This document shows positions 33,512-42,931 of a DNA stretch of 64,000 bases, one piece after another. Source of the DNA: Cytobacillus suaedae (lineage in GTDB: Bacteria > Bacillota > Bacilli > Bacillales > Bacillaceae_L); contig CP063163.1 of assembly GCA_014960805.1 (NCBI GenBank), positions 669,001 through 733,000 of the forward strand, in the 5' to 3' direction. The position numbers were made by a program, and so were the translations under genes. Numbering within the stretch: position 1 is the first letter of the stretch; each line of letters begins with the position of its first letter. The notes under the pieces are model-generated. The model saw only the letters and a program-made list of their open reading frames with translations, did no database searches and was not told the origin of the DNA.

Positions 33512-34192
33512 ATGGAACTAAACGATAAATTAACGTATATAAGCAGTTATTGCAGTAAAGCATTAAGGAAAAACTTTGGTAGAGGGCCACATTCATGTCA
33601 GTCAACACTCAATAATAACTATTTAGTTCTCTATGTACGTGGTTTTATCTCACCAATGGAAGAAGTGCTAATACAGCAGAAGCAGAATGATTATGTTGAA
33701 AACGCTAGAAATATTATCATTACCCATATAATAGAAGAGTTAAAAGGCGTTGTTCAAGTAACCTTAGAAGTAGACATGGAAGAATACTATCAAGACTGGA
33801 ACTTCCCTAATAACTCCGGAATCATAATTTTAGTACTTGAAAGTGAGATTTCACACTCAGAAATCGAAATCGAGTATGATAAAGGAGAAATTGAAAAAGA
33901 AATTGGAAGAATTAGTGCTTTAGTTCAAAAGGTACCAAACTGCATCAATTCGATTCCGATCTCACAAAATATTGTGCTAATTGAAAGAAAAGGAATCCTA
34001 ATTCCTATTGAAAAGGCATTAATAGCAAGAGGTTTCTCACAAGAGCTAATTGTAACGAAGGATGAGTTAGAGAAAAAATACTTTCACCGTTACGGAAAGT
34101 TTGAAGTGATATTTAACAAAAGCATACGAGACATTTTTATTGACTGGAATTTAAAAGAAGATAAATCCTTTATGTGTTTTGTTTTGGGGTAA
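33512..34192 (+). CDS. DUF2294 (MpsC-type) domain protein, copy 2
   Basis: A paralogue of the gene upstream: MELNDKLTYISSYCSKALRK, FGRGPHSCQSTLNNNYLVLY, ISPMEEVL and DWNFPNNSGIIILVLE in the first repeat, and a degenerate second repeat ending IFIDWNLKEDKSFMCFVLG. It has 226 residues from ATG 33512. The preceding TGGTGG is a plausible ribosome binding site, and the start aligns with copy 1; the longer frame from 33482 is not supported. Two adjacent copies suggest a duplication followed by divergence. A strong palindromic terminator separates it from the PAS kinase gene. Confidence 0.78.
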   Translation: MELNDKLTYISSYCSKALRKNFGRGPHSCQSTLNNNYLVLYVRGFISPMEEVLIQQKQNDYVENARNIIITHIIEELKGVVQVTLEVDMEEYYQDWNFPNNSGIIILVLESEISHSEIEIEYDKGEIEKEIGRISALVQKVPNCINSIPISQNIVLIERKGILIPIEKALIARGFSQELIVTKDELEKKYFHRYGKFEVIFNKSIRDIFIDWNLKEDKSFMCFVLG

Positions 34193-34362
34193 ATATCTTT
34201 TAAAAGTCTTGATGTTGTAAGAATATTCAAGTAAAATATAAGTTGGACCGTAAGGATTGAAAGCCTTTGTCTCTTTATTAAAATCAATTGATTCAAATAA
34301 AAATTTGGAAAACGGTGTACTAAACAGTAACATCTATATATATTTATTGTGTTAGTCATTAT

Positions 34363-34412
34363 GCCAAAGAAAAATAGAAAACTTTTCTATTTTTCTTTGG
34401 CTTTTATTTTTT
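34363..34412 (+). terminator. Terminator between DUF2294 copy 2 and the PAS kinase
   Basis: GCCAAAGAAAAATAGAAAA (34363-34381) is perfectly complementary to TTTTCTATTTTTCTTTGGC (34383-34401), with a T-rich tail. Confidence 0.85.
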
Positions 34413-34443
34413 TATAAAGGATTCGAAAGGAAAATGAAAATGT

Positions 34444-36552
34444 ATGATGTCAAATGTTGTTGATAAATTAAGAGACGCACTTTATACATTAGATGAGAAC
34501 TGGTGCTTTACCTATCTGAATCCTGCAGCTGAGAAACTACTCCTAAGAACAAAAGAAGAGTTATTACAAAAATCAATTTGGGATGAGTTTAAAGAAGTAC
34601 AAGTGCTTCATAAAATGTATCATAAGGCAGCAGAAACAAAATCAGAAGTTGAATTTGAGACTTTTTATGAACCATTACAAACATGGTTTGACGTTCGTGC
34701 CTATCCTTTTGAAAAAGGAATTGCTGTCCAATTCAGGGATATTAATAGGAGGAAAAAAGCACTTGAAGAGAGTAGAGAGCATCATCGTTCTTTGTTTGAA
34801 TACAACCCAGATGCTGTTTTCTCATTAGATTTGGAAGGGAATTATTTATCCGTCAATAAAAGCTTTGAAAAGTTATTTGGATATAACATGGACGAATACT
34901 TAAGCATGAATTATGACCCTTTAGTTGTACCCGAAGATTTAGAAAAAACTCACTTTCATTTTAATCAAGCAGCAAATGGAACTCCACAAGAGTATGAGGT
35001 TGATTGTCTAACAAAGACAGGGGAGAGAATAAAAGTAAGTGTCATTAATGTACCTATTATTGTGGATGGTAACATTGTTGGAGTCTATGGGATTGCAAAA
35101 GACATTACTCAAAGTAAACGGATAGAGCAAGAAATGAAAGAAAGAGAAGCTAGCTTACAGACTGCGCTTCACATAGCAGGGTTAGGGAGTTGGACGTGGG
35201 ATATAAAAGAGGATGAACTTTTTTGGTCTGACGAGTTGCTTCATATATTTGGAGCACCCAAGGATACGGAGCTCAAAATCAAGACCTTCATTAGTTATGT
35301 ACATCCAGAGGATAGACGAGCGGTAGAGGATTCAATTCAAAATACACTAAACGGAAAACCTTTTTCCTCTCACTATAGAATTATTCGCCCGGGCGGTGAA
35401 GTACGTTATATTGAATCACTAGGGGATCTTATTTATGATGAAAATGACGGCCCAATTAAGTTAATTGGTACTGCTCAAGATGTAACTGAACGTAAGCTTG
35501 AACAACACAAGTTAAAACGAAGTGAGGAACTATACCATTTAATTGCGGACAATTCACAAGATATTATTATATTAACTAACACATGTGGTGTAATTACCTA
35601 TGTATCACCAGCCATTACTAATGTCCTTGGATATGAGGCATCTGAAATTATTGGATCCAATAGGGAAGACTTAATTCATCAAGAAGATTTGAATATGTTA
35701 AAGGAAATTTTTAATAAGCAAAAAGAAGTATCTGTCATGAGAGTCCTCCATCGTAAAGGACACTATGTATGGATTGAAATATCGATCAAATTCATTAAGA
35801 ATCAGGATAATCTGGTGGAAAAAGTTCTATTCATTGCGCGAGATATTACTGAAAGAGTAGAAGCAAAAGAGCTAATGGTAAAGTCAGAAAAGTTATCAAT
35901 GGCAGGCCAATTGGCAGCAGGCATCGCTCATGAGATTCGTAATCCACTTACAGCCATTAAAGGGTTTTTAAAACTAATGCAAAGTGGTTTTGACATGGAA
36001 AAAGAATATCTAAATGTGATGGATTCTGAATTAGTTCGAATTGAATTTATCCTTAATGAGCTTCTTCTATTAGCGAAACCTACAAAGGAAAGCTTTGAAA
36101 ATAAGGATATAAATTCAGTTGTTCTTCACGTAGTCAAGCTCCTTGAAACAGAAGCGAATCTTAAAAATATCTTATTTAAAACAGAATTATACCAAAAGGA
36201 AACCTATATACATTGCGACGAAAACCAATTAAAACAAATCTTTATTAATTTTATTAAAAATGGCATAGAGGCAATGCCTAACGGTGGATTGATGACAATT
36301 AACACCTATCTTGAAAAGTATCATGTTGTTATTGAAATTAAAGATGAAGGCTGTGGCATTCCAAAGGAAAAACTAAGTAACATAGGTCAACCTTTTTTCA
36401 CAACAAAAGAGAAGGGGACTGGTCTAGGATTGGCCGTAAGCTTCAGTATTGTTGAAAATCATAAAGGCGAAATTAATATAGAGAGTGAAGAGGGAAAAGG
36501 CACGACTATTTATGTAAAACTCCCACTCGTTCACGAAAAAGTTATAGGATAG
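34444..36552 (+). CDS. PAS-rich sensor histidine kinase, sporulation-kinase-like (KinA/KinE type)
   Basis: The 702-residue soluble kinase has four PAS domains in order (about 1-105, 115-235, 240-355, 362-475), then a dimerisation/phosphoacceptor domain with MAGQLAAGIAHEIRNPLTAI (His in HEIRNP at about 499) and a catalytic ATPase domain with NQLKQIFINFIKNGIEAMPN, DEGCGIPKEKL and GTGLGLAVSF. No membrane segment is predicted. Arrangement and phosphoacceptor motif match sporulation phosphorelay kinases of Bacillus; its ligand and response regulator are unknown. Start ATG 34444 has AAAGGA about 12 bp upstream. The gene ends in a hairpin overlapping the stop. Confidence 0.85.
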   Translation: MMSNVVDKLRDALYTLDENWCFTYLNPAAEKLLLRTKEELLQKSIWDEFKEVQVLHKMYHKAAETKSEVEFETFYEPLQTWFDVRAYPFEKGIAVQFRDINRRKKALEESREHHRSLFEYNPDAVFSLDLEGNYLSVNKSFEKLFGYNMDEYLSMNYDPLVVPEDLEKTHFHFNQAANGTPQEYEVDCLTKTGERIKVSVINVPIIVDGNIVGVYGIAKDITQSKRIEQEMKEREASLQTALHIAGLGSWTWDIKEDELFWSDELLHIFGAPKDTELKIKTFISYVHPEDRRAVEDSIQNTLNGKPFSSHYRIIRPGGEVRYIESLGDLIYDENDGPIKLIGTAQDVTERKLEQHKLKRSEELYHLIADNSQDIIILTNTCGVITYVSPAITNVLGYEASEIIGSNREDLIHQEDLNMLKEIFNKQKEVSVMRVLHRKGHYVWIEISIKFIKNQDNLVEKVLFIARDITERVEAKELMVKSEKLSMAGQLAAGIAHEIRNPLTAIKGFLKLMQSGFDMEKEYLNVMDSELVRIEFILNELLLLAKPTKESFENKDINSVVLHVVKLLETEANLKNILFKTELYQKETYIHCDENQLKQIFINFIKNGIEAMPNGGLMTINTYLEKYHVVIEIKDEGCGIPKEKLSNIGQPFFTTKEKGTGLGLAVSFSIVENHKGEINIESEEGKGTTIYVKLPLVHEKVIG

Positions 36553-36572
36553 CCTTTGCCGTGGCTATCCTA
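36544..36572 (+). terminator. Terminator overlapping the kinase stop codon
   Basis: ATAGGATAGCC (36544-36554) pairs with GGCTATCCTAT (36562-36572), followed by TTAATTT. The left arm includes the TAG stop codon. Confidence 0.7.
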
Positions 36573-36583
36573 TTTAATTTGGA

Positions 36584-36719
36584 TTATTAACAGTTTATTA
36601 ACAAGTTACACACAATATATCCACATAATCTAAAAAGTTATTAACAAAGTTATGCACACTTATTCGACTTGTGCACAGGTTTATCCACAACAATCTGTGT
36701 GTAACTGACTTTATACACA
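36584..36719. promoter_or_regulatory. Cluster of DnaA boxes
   Basis: Three exact TTATNCACA boxes lie at 36650-36658 (TTATGCACA), 36681-36689 (TTATCCACA) and 36711-36719 (TTATACACA), 30-31 bp apart. Near matches are TTACACACA (36606-36614), ATATCCACA (36617-36625), TTGTGCACA (36669-36677) and TGTGTGTAA in inverse orientation (36696-36704). Three TTATTAACA lie at 36584, 36595 and 36638. The cluster is unlike anything else in the window and could be a DnaA-binding locus of the type described as DnaA-box clusters in B. subtilis. Confidence 0.7.
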
Positions 36720-36731
36720 GATTACTATTTG

Positions 36732-36911
36732 TTACTTAATAGTCTGTTGATTCTTTTTAATGGTAAAGTAAAAGAAGATCGTCCCTCCAAAAAGAACAAC
36801 TACTATAAGTGCAAACATTCCAACTCCAATTTCATCAATCATGGTGAATAGATAAAGAGCTAGGAACAAATCAATAATAATCCCAGATAAAAGTAAAAGT
36901 TTAATGTTCAT
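36732..36911 (-). CDS. Small two-TM membrane protein of unknown function
   Basis: Translation from ATG 36911, preceded by AAAAAGGAG, gives 59 residues with two hydrophobic helices (LLLLSGIIIDLFLALYLFTM and GMFALIVVVLFGGTIFFYF) and a basic tail. The upstream extension to 36974 has no ribosome binding site. The gene ends 13 bp from the DnaA-box cluster. I do not recognise the family. It runs divergently from prfC. Confidence 0.6.
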   Translation of the reverse strand: MNIKLLLLSGIIIDLFLALYLFTMIDEIGVGMFALIVVVLFGGTIFFYFTIKKNQQTIK

Positions 36912-37089
36912 TTTATATACTCCTTTTTGTGGAAATACTGTTAGTGTTTGTTTTATAATGGCTATCGTATTCACTGGTACTAAAAAATACTGGATTGATT
37001 GTAGTAAGATGGCTATAATTATGTAGTCAATAATCGTTTAAATTACGTATAATAAATGGTTGTAATTCATAGATGAGAGGATTAGTTGA

Positions 37090-38658
37090 ATGAGCTTAAA
37101 TAATGAAGTATCAAGTAGACGTACCTTTGCAATCATCTCGCATCCCGATGCAGGGAAAACGACGATGACTGAAAAGTTACTTCTATTCGGAAATGTAATA
37201 AGAGAAGCTGGTACGGTTAAAGGAAAAAAAACAGGAAAGTTTGCTGCTTCAGACTGGATGGAAATTGAAAAAAAGAGGGGAATCTCAGTTACATCGAGTG
37301 TTATGAGTTTTCCATATCATGATTTTCATGTAAACATTCTAGATACCCCTGGACATGAAGACTTCAGTGAAGACACGTATAGAACACTAACAGCAGTGGA
37401 TAGTGTAGTAATGATCATTGACTCAACCAAAGGGGTTGAGCCACAAACGATTAAGTTATTTAAAGTTTGTCGAATGAGAGGAATTCCAATCTTCACATTT
37501 ATTAACAAGCTCGACCGTGATGGAAAAGAGCCTTTAGAATTACTTTCAGAGCTTGAAGAGGTTCTTGGAATTGAGTCTTACCCTATGAACTGGCCTGTAG
37601 GTATGGGTAAAAGCTTACTTGGAATTTGGGATCGTTACAACTCTGAGTTCGTTCATTTCTTAGGAGATGAAAAGGAAGAGAGTATGGGATTAGATGAAGT
37701 AGGGCGTTTAGGAAATGACTCTCTATTTGATAGTGTTCGAGATGATTTAAGTTTACTTGACGAAGCTGGTAACCAATTTGATGCTGAGCGCGTAATTGCT
37801 GGTGAATTGACTCCTGTATTTTTTGGTAGTGCATTAGCAAACTTCGGAGTTCGTTCATTTTTCGATACATTCCTTAACTTTGCATCTCCTCCTCGACCTA
37901 GGAAGGCTGATGAAGGATTAATCCCACCTGATGAAGAAAGCTTTAGTGGATATATCTTTAAAATCCAAGCTAATATGAACCCGGCTCACCGTGACCGTAT
38001 TGCATTTTTACGAGTATGTTCAGGTAAATTCCAACGTGGGATGAGTGTTCAAGTGAGTCGTACAGGAAAATCAATAAAACTGAACCAAACCCAACAGTTT
38101 ATGGCGGCAAGCAGAGAAACGGTTGAAGAAGCCTATGCTGGTGATATTATTGGGATTTATGATCCTAATATTTATCAAATCGGGGACACGTTAACAGAAG
38201 GAAAAGACCCAATTACGTATCGTGAGCTTCCACAGTTCCCACCTGAGATTTTCCGTAAAGTGCGCGTGAAAAACGCGATGAAAGGAAAACAGTTTAAAAA
38301 GGGAATTGAGCAACTTGTTCAAGAAGGCGCGATTCAATTATTTAAACAAGAGCTAACTGATGAATACATTTTAGGTGCAGTAGGGCAACTTCAATTTGAA
38401 GTGTTTGAATACCGAATGAAGGGTGAGTACGGAGTCGATATCGAATTTACGCAACTTGGCGATCGTATTCCTCGTTGGTTAACAGCACCACCAAAGGACC
38501 GACGTTTATTTGATTCACGAAGTCTACTGGTGCAAGACCGTCATGATCGTTTTGCTGTTCTTTTTGAAAATGACTTTACGCTTCGCTACTTTACTGATAA
38601 GAACAAGGATATCGAGTTAGTGGATTTATTAGAGTCGAATGATTATAAGAGTTTATAA
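37090..38658 (+). CDS. prfC: Peptide chain release factor 3 (RF3)
   Basis: The 522-residue GTPase recycles RF1/RF2 from the terminating ribosome. G motifs are intact: G1 [12 protein letters not shown] (about 17-28), G2 region [14 protein letters not shown]3 [11 protein letters not shown], and G4 NKLDRDG. The later domains carry [19 protein letters not shown] and [20 protein letters not shown] typical of RF3. Length is typical. AGAGGA upstream supports ATG 37090. A simple terminator ends it, followed by repeat array C. Confidence 0.94.
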   Translation: MSLNNEVSSRRTFAIISHPDAGKTTMTEKLLLFGNVIREAGTVKGKKTGKFAASDWMEIEKKRGISVTSSVMSFPYHDFHVNILDTPGHEDFSEDTYRTLTAVDSVVMIIDSTKGVEPQTIKLFKVCRMRGIPIFTFINKLDRDGKEPLELLSELEEVLGIESYPMNWPVGMGKSLLGIWDRYNSEFVHFLGDEKEESMGLDEVGRLGNDSLFDSVRDDLSLLDEAGNQFDAERVIAGELTPVFFGSALANFGVRSFFDTFLNFASPPRPRKADEGLIPPDEESFSGYIFKIQANMNPAHRDRIAFLRVCSGKFQRGMSVQVSRTGKSIKLNQTQQFMAASRETVEEAYAGDIIGIYDPNIYQIGDTLTEGKDPITYRELPQFPPEIFRKVRVKNAMKGKQFKKGIEQLVQEGAIQLFKQELTDEYILGAVGQLQFEVFEYRMKGEYGVDIEFTQLGDRIPRWLTAPPKDRRLFDSRSLLVQDRHDRFAVLFENDFTLRYFTDKNKDIELVDLLESNDYKSL

Positions 38659-38666
38659 GGTAAGAG

Positions 38667-38692
38667 AGCCAGTCGTTTTGACTGGCTTTTTA
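38667..38692 (+). terminator. Intrinsic terminator of prfC
   Basis: AGCCAGTC (38667-38674) pairs with GACTGGCT (38680-38687), followed by TTTT. Confidence 0.8.
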
Positions 38693-38713
38693 GTTTAGGT
38701 TAGGGCTAAAACT

Positions 38714-38870
38714 GGATTTATGAACCTATAATTTTGAGTATTGTTGATTGGATAGGTCGATAAATGGATTTATGAACCTATAATTATGAGAATTGTTGAT
38801 TAGATAGGTCGATAAATGGATTTATGAACCTAAAATTTAGAGAAAACCAATACGATAGACTGATAAACCA
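38714..38870. repeat. 52-bp-period repeat array C
   Basis: GGATTTATGAACCT starts at 38714, 38766 and 38818, exactly 52 bp apart. The intervening part, TAGGTCGATAAAT, recurs at the same spacing. Joined across the unit boundary, GGTCGATAAAT and ATTTATGAACC form a near-palindrome related to the perfect palindrome of array E (47.1 kb). The array lies between prfC and the next plus-strand gene. Confidence 0.85.
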
Positions 38871-38932
38871 AATTTATGCACCGACAAGCCTAAAACCTGG
38901 TCGATTTTTTGTACCCCAAAAAGCGATGTGTT

Positions 38933-38960
38933 TTGAATAGATGACTAGATTGTGTACAAT
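38933..38960 (+). promoter_or_regulatory. Promoter for the 38.99-kb gene
   Basis: TTGAAT (38933-38938) and TACAAT (38955-38960) are separated by 16 bp, 31 bp before the TTG start codon with a strong AGGAGGTGA. Confidence 0.6.
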
Positions 38961-38990
38961 AGTCTAAGTAGAAGCAGGAGGTGAACTACT

Positions 38991-39626
38991 TTGTTAAAAA
39001 GATTACTCATACCGTTTGCATTAGCTTTAGTGCTTACCATCATTCTGCAAACGCTGAATATAAATGACATAGCCACTTATATAATTGTGTTTATCACGAT
39101 AATTGCAGTTCTTTATGTCCCTATGTTATATATATTTTTATTTTCAACCAATATAGACACACTTGACCGCTTTCTTGCAGACCGAGTCAAGCATCCGCAG
39201 TACGGTCTATTTTACGGATTAGCCAATGATGATCGCACGTTAGTCGAAGAATCAATGGAAAAACTTCTAAAAAGATATAAGCAACCAGCTGCACAAGCAA
39301 TGTACAAAGTTATTTTTGCTTTATATAACAAAGATGCCGATGAGGCAAGAAAATACATAGATTTAATAAAACAACCGGAATATAAAAAGTATTATCAAGC
39401 GGGTATTGCCATCGAGGAAAAGAATTATGAGGAAGCTCAAAAAATTGCAACTACTTTACAAAAAGACTGGATGAGAGAAGCAGTTCTAGCAGAAGTACAA
39501 AAAGGAAAAGGGAATCTTGAACAAGCTAATGCTCATGCTAGAAAAGCTTTAGAAGGTTCAAAGGGACTTCAAAGATATATTTACCATAAAACGTACATAA
39601 GAGAATATACAAATCTAGAATCATAA
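38991..39626 (+). CDS. Membrane protein with TPR-like C-terminal domain
   Basis: The 211-residue protein starts at TTG 38991, preceded by the excellent site AGGAGGTGA. It has two N-terminal membrane segments (about 4-20 and 28-52) and a cytoplasmic, helical, TPR-like region (about 60-205) with repeats such as YYQAGIAIEEKNYEEAQKIA and GNLEQANAHARKALEGSKGL. I do not recognise a named family. It precedes proC by 13 bp, so both are probably in one operon. Confidence 0.7.
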   Translation: MLKRLLIPFALALVLTIILQTLNINDIATYIIVFITIIAVLYVPMLYIFLFSTNIDTLDRFLADRVKHPQYGLFYGLANDDRTLVEESMEKLLKRYKQPAAQAMYKVIFALYNKDADEARKYIDLIKQPEYKKYYQAGIAIEEKNYEEAQKIATTLQKDWMREAVLAEVQKGKGNLEQANAHARKALEGSKGLQRYIYHKTYIREYTNLES

Positions 39627-39639
39627 AGGGGAGAGTGGA

Positions 39640-40449
39640 ATGACGAAAACCATTGGCTTTATTGGCTGTGGAAAAATGGCCCAAGCAATGATTGAAGGTA
39701 TGATTGCTTCGGGTCTTGTGAAACCAGACCAAATTTTGGCTAGTGCAAAAACAAAGAGTACATTGCAGCATGCATCAAACGAGTTTGGTATACAAATGAC
39801 CACAGATAACGTAGAGGTAGCAAGAAAAGCTAACTTCCTATTTCTAGCCGTAAAGCCCAATCTATATGGAGAGATCATTGAAGAAATAAAACAAGAGGTC
39901 CAAACAAACACGATTGTCATAACCATTGCCGCTGGGATTAGCTTAGATTATATGAAAGAAGCTTTTGGAAGAGACATTAAGGTAGTACGTTCAATGCCAA
40001 ACACTCCGTCACTGGTTGGTGAAGGAATGAGTGCCCTTTGTAAAAATAACAACGTCACCGACGAGGATATAGCTGAGGTAATTTCACTATTTGAAAGCTT
40101 CGGTAAGGCGGAGGTTATGGAAGAAAAACTGATGGATGCCATTCCAGCAGTAAGTGGATCCTCACCAGCGTATGTTTACTTGTTCATTGAGGCATTAGCA
40201 GATGGAGCCGTTTTACAAGGGATACCAAGGGATAAGGCTTATCGACTTGCTTCACAAGCAGTACTTGGCGCGGCAAAAATGGTTCTAGAAACAGGTCAAC
40301 ATCCTGCCGAACTTAAGGATGCTGTTTGTACACCTGGTGGAGCAACGATTGAAGCCATTGCGACATTAGAGAAGAATAAATTTAGGGGAACCATTTTATC
40401 TGCGATGGAGAGTTGTACGAATAAATCAAAAGCATTATCTGGTAAATAA
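39640..40449 (+). CDS. proC: Pyrroline-5-carboxylate reductase
   Basis: The 269-residue enzyme reduces pyrroline-5-carboxylate to proline with NAD(P)H. The nucleotide loop is IGFIGCGKMAQAMIEGM (about 5-21), followed by FLAVKPNLY, VVRSMPNTPSLVGEGM and the catalytic C-terminal region VSGSSPAYVYLFIEALADGA and TPGGATIEAIATLE. Length is normal. AAAGGGGAG precedes the ATG. A terminator follows the stop at once. Confidence 0.95.
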   Translation: MTKTIGFIGCGKMAQAMIEGMIASGLVKPDQILASAKTKSTLQHASNEFGIQMTTDNVEVARKANFLFLAVKPNLYGEIIEEIKQEVQTNTIVITIAAGISLDYMKEAFGRDIKVVRSMPNTPSLVGEGMSALCKNNNVTDEDIAEVISLFESFGKAEVMEEKLMDAIPAVSGSSPAYVYLFIEALADGAVLQGIPRDKAYRLASQAVLGAAKMVLETGQHPAELKDAVCTPGGATIEAIATLEKNKFRGTILSAMESCTNKSKALSGK

Positions 40450-40474
40450 GTCGGCTATTGTGCCGGCTTTTTTT
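40448..40474 (+). terminator. Terminator of proC
   Basis: AAGTCGGC (40448-40455) pairs with GCCGGCTT (40462-40469; one G-U pair), followed by TTTTT. Confidence 0.8.
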
Positions 40475-40719
40475 ATTTGATCAATTCCATGTCGATTCCT
40501 CACCTGGTTATTGTCTTTAATTGACGAAAACTCCTTCTGTTATAACCGAAACATGACCAAGCAAGCTAACGTCAAACTTCATGAATAGAAAAAACATCCT
40601 AGTCTCTACCGTTTACGTATGTAATTTTTAGGTAGTTACATAGGCATAAAAAATCGATACTTTAATACATTTATTTAGGTATTGTTCACCAGAAGAATGT
40701 ATTTTACGGGGGAATGGAA

Positions 40720-41688
40720 TTGAAGAAAATCGTAACATTGTTAGGTAGTGTAGCATTATTATCTGTTGGAATTGTTTTGACAATACCGAGTATTACTTCT
40801 GCTCTAGATAATAAAGCAGAAGCAGAGAATCACATCTATGAAGCAAGCAATCATTTAACGAAACACACTGCCTTTAAAGAGAGAGAAAAAATTGAGATTG
40901 ATTACAGTTTAGTAGACCCGCGCGATAATAGTTTTGTAATGGACTTGGATTCCCTAAGGGATGAGTCCGTTGACTATGAAGCTCAGGTAAGAAAACTAGT
41001 TAGTGAATTAGCACAGAAATACGACCAACCTATGATACCGAGAAAACTAAATGATCAGGGTGAGATACTTCCCGGTCAAAGCCGCGTGGTATTAGATGAA
41101 TCTGAACTTCTAACAAGACTCCTTCAAGAACCTACTTTATTTGGAAAAAACATTGAACTACCTCTAACTGAAGACGCACCTAATGTTACAACCGAATCTA
41201 TCCAAGGAATTGAGAGCCATGTAATTAGCAGTTACACAACTTCGTTCAACCCTAATGTGAAGGGGAGAACTACTAATATAGCTTTATCAGCCGCAGAAAT
41301 AAATGATATTGTACTAGGACCTGGAGATCGCTTTTATTTCAACACAATCGTTGGTAATGCCACAAAAGATAAAGGATATCAGCTAGCACCTGTCATAATT
41401 AATAAGCAGTATTCAGAGGATTATGGTGGTGGGGTTTGTCAAACATCATCAACCCTTTATAATGCAGTTGATCAGGCTGGACTTGAAATTTTAGAACTTC
41501 ATCACCATTCAAAAGAAGTAGGCTATGTACCATTAGGACGTGATGCGACCATTGCCTATGGAGGAAAAGACTTTAAGTTTATGAATAATAAAGAATATCC
41601 AGTCTTAATTAGAACAATTATAGATCAACAAGCAGGTACTCTTGAAGTCCAAGTCCGAGCGGGCGTTCAAGAGGTTGCTAGTAATTAA
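40720..41688 (+). CDS. VanW family protein
   Basis: The 322-residue protein starts at TTG 40720, because GGGGGA precedes it with 6-bp spacing; the ATG six bases earlier is too close. An N-terminal membrane anchor or signal (about 4-25) is followed by a linker region and a C-terminal VanW domain (about 160-310): GPGDRFYFNTIVGNATKDKG, GGGVCQTSSTLYNAVDQAGL and HHHSKEVGYVPLGRDATIAY. The domain is typical of surface-exposed proteins of spore formers; the function is unknown and not necessarily linked to vancomycin resistance. Confidence 0.85.
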   Translation: MKKIVTLLGSVALLSVGIVLTIPSITSALDNKAEAENHIYEASNHLTKHTAFKEREKIEIDYSLVDPRDNSFVMDLDSLRDESVDYEAQVRKLVSELAQKYDQPMIPRKLNDQGEILPGQSRVVLDESELLTRLLQEPTLFGKNIELPLTEDAPNVTTESIQGIESHVISSYTTSFNPNVKGRTTNIALSAAEINDIVLGPGDRFYFNTIVGNATKDKGYQLAPVIINKQYSEDYGGGVCQTSSTLYNAVDQAGLEILELHHHSKEVGYVPLGRDATIAYGGKDFKFMNNKEYPVLIRTIIDQQAGTLEVQVRAGVQEVASN

Positions 41689-41693
41689 AAAGA

Positions 41694-41718
41694 GGGTGGC
41701 AGGTTAATCCTGTCACCC
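41694..41718. terminator. Terminator between vanW-like gene and citA
   Basis: GGGTGGCAGG (41694-41703) pairs with CCTGTCACCC (41709-41718). The plus strand continues ATTGTTATTT, a weak T-tail, between convergent genes. Confidence 0.65.
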
Positions 41719-41726
41719 ATTGTTAT

Positions 41727-42815
41727 TTAAATTGTTGGACCGACATATTTTGATTGGGGCCTGAAAATCCGGTTATTCTCAGCTTGCTCAAGCAAATGTG
41801 AAGTCCATCCAACAACCCTACTAGCTGTGAAGGTTGGAGTGAATAATTCAGCGGGCATATTAACAGCTCTCATAACTGCTGCTGCATAAAATTCAACATT
41901 TGTATAGAGCTTACGGCCTGGTTTATATTCATCCAATAAACGTATAGACATTTCTTCAACATGCAGGGCCAAATCTAACCAGGGATCCTTACCTGAAAGT
42001 TCTTGTGAAACCTGCTTTAAAGCGACCGATCTAGGATCATGTGTTTTATAGATTCGATGTCCAAAGCCCATAATTTTTTCCTTATTTTCAAGTCTATCAC
42101 GTAGCCAATGTTCAGCTTGGTCGATCGTTCCGATAGAATCCAACATAGCCATTACTTCACTCGGTGCCCCACCATGAAGAGGCCCTTTCATTGAACCAAT
42201 TGCCCCAGTAATGGCAGAGATAAGATCAGTTTCAGTTGATAATACGGCTCTAGCGGAAAAAGTAGAAGCATTCATCCCGTGCTCTAATGTAAGAATCATA
42301 TAGGTGCTTAATGCTTTAATATGAGTATGTGAGGGGATTTCCCCATTTAACATATACAAGTAGTTAGACACATGGTCTAACGTGTTATTTGGTTCATGGA
42401 AGATGGAACCATTTATGCTGTGGTGTCTATATGCAATGATTGTAGGTATGATCGCAATTACTTGTATTGCTTGATTAATGTCTGGTTTCCAACCAAACGA
42501 TGAATCTCCTAAGGAAGACATTGCAGTTCGTAAAACACTCATCATTTCAGTATCTTTCGGTAACAGATTTATGATTGAAATGATATGATCCGGTATATCT
42601 CGAAGTTCTTTCAGTTTTGATGAAAATTGTTCAAGTTCTATTTCAGTAGGAAGACTACCATAGAGGAGTAGATAAGCGACTTCTTCAAAAGAATAACGAA
42701 TCGCTAAATCCTTTGCCTCATAACCTCTATATAATAACCTTCCATTTTCTCCGTCAACTAAGCTAATTGCTGTTTCAGCGGCAATAACTCCTTCTAATCC
42801 AGTTACAGATGGCAT
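41727..42815 (-). CDS. citA: Citrate synthase (CitA type)
   Basis: The 362-residue enzyme condenses oxaloacetate and acetyl-CoA. Catalytic His residues are in EHGMNASTFSAR and GFGHRIYKTHDPR, with Arg/Asp around FYAAAVMRAVNMP and the C-terminal FTASRVVGWTSHLLEQ. The gene is divergent from a LysR regulator exactly as citA/citR are arranged in B. subtilis, so the minor citrate synthase CitA is the best match rather than CitZ. ATG 42815 has GGAG 8 bp upstream; a GTG nine bases earlier overlaps that site. Confidence 0.9.
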   Translation of the reverse strand: MPSVTGLEGVIAAETAISLVDGENGRLLYRGYEAKDLAIRYSFEEVAYLLLYGSLPTEIELEQFSSKLKELRDIPDHIISIINLLPKDTEMMSVLRTAMSSLGDSSFGWKPDINQAIQVIAIIPTIIAYRHHSINGSIFHEPNNTLDHVSNYLYMLNGEIPSHTHIKALSTYMILTLEHGMNASTFSARAVLSTETDLISAITGAIGSMKGPLHGGAPSEVMAMLDSIGTIDQAEHWLRDRLENKEKIMGFGHRIYKTHDPRSVALKQVSQELSGKDPWLDLALHVEEMSIRLLDEYKPGRKLYTNVEFYAAAVMRAVNMPAELFTPTFTASRVVGWTSHLLEQAENNRIFRPQSKYVGPTI

Positions 42816-42931
42816 CTGAATCACTCCAATAAAGTATTTGTTACTTTTACTTTACATTATTTAGGTGATTATTAATAATAAATAATATATGTATATTTAA
42901 TTAATATTTATAATCAATTGGAGATGAAGTA

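Noticed and set aside
36584-36719. Chromosomal replication origin
   Set aside because: No dnaA, dnaN, rpmH or gyr genes are nearby, and no extended A/T-rich unwinding region next to paired clusters is seen. A DnaA-box cluster is the narrower explanation.
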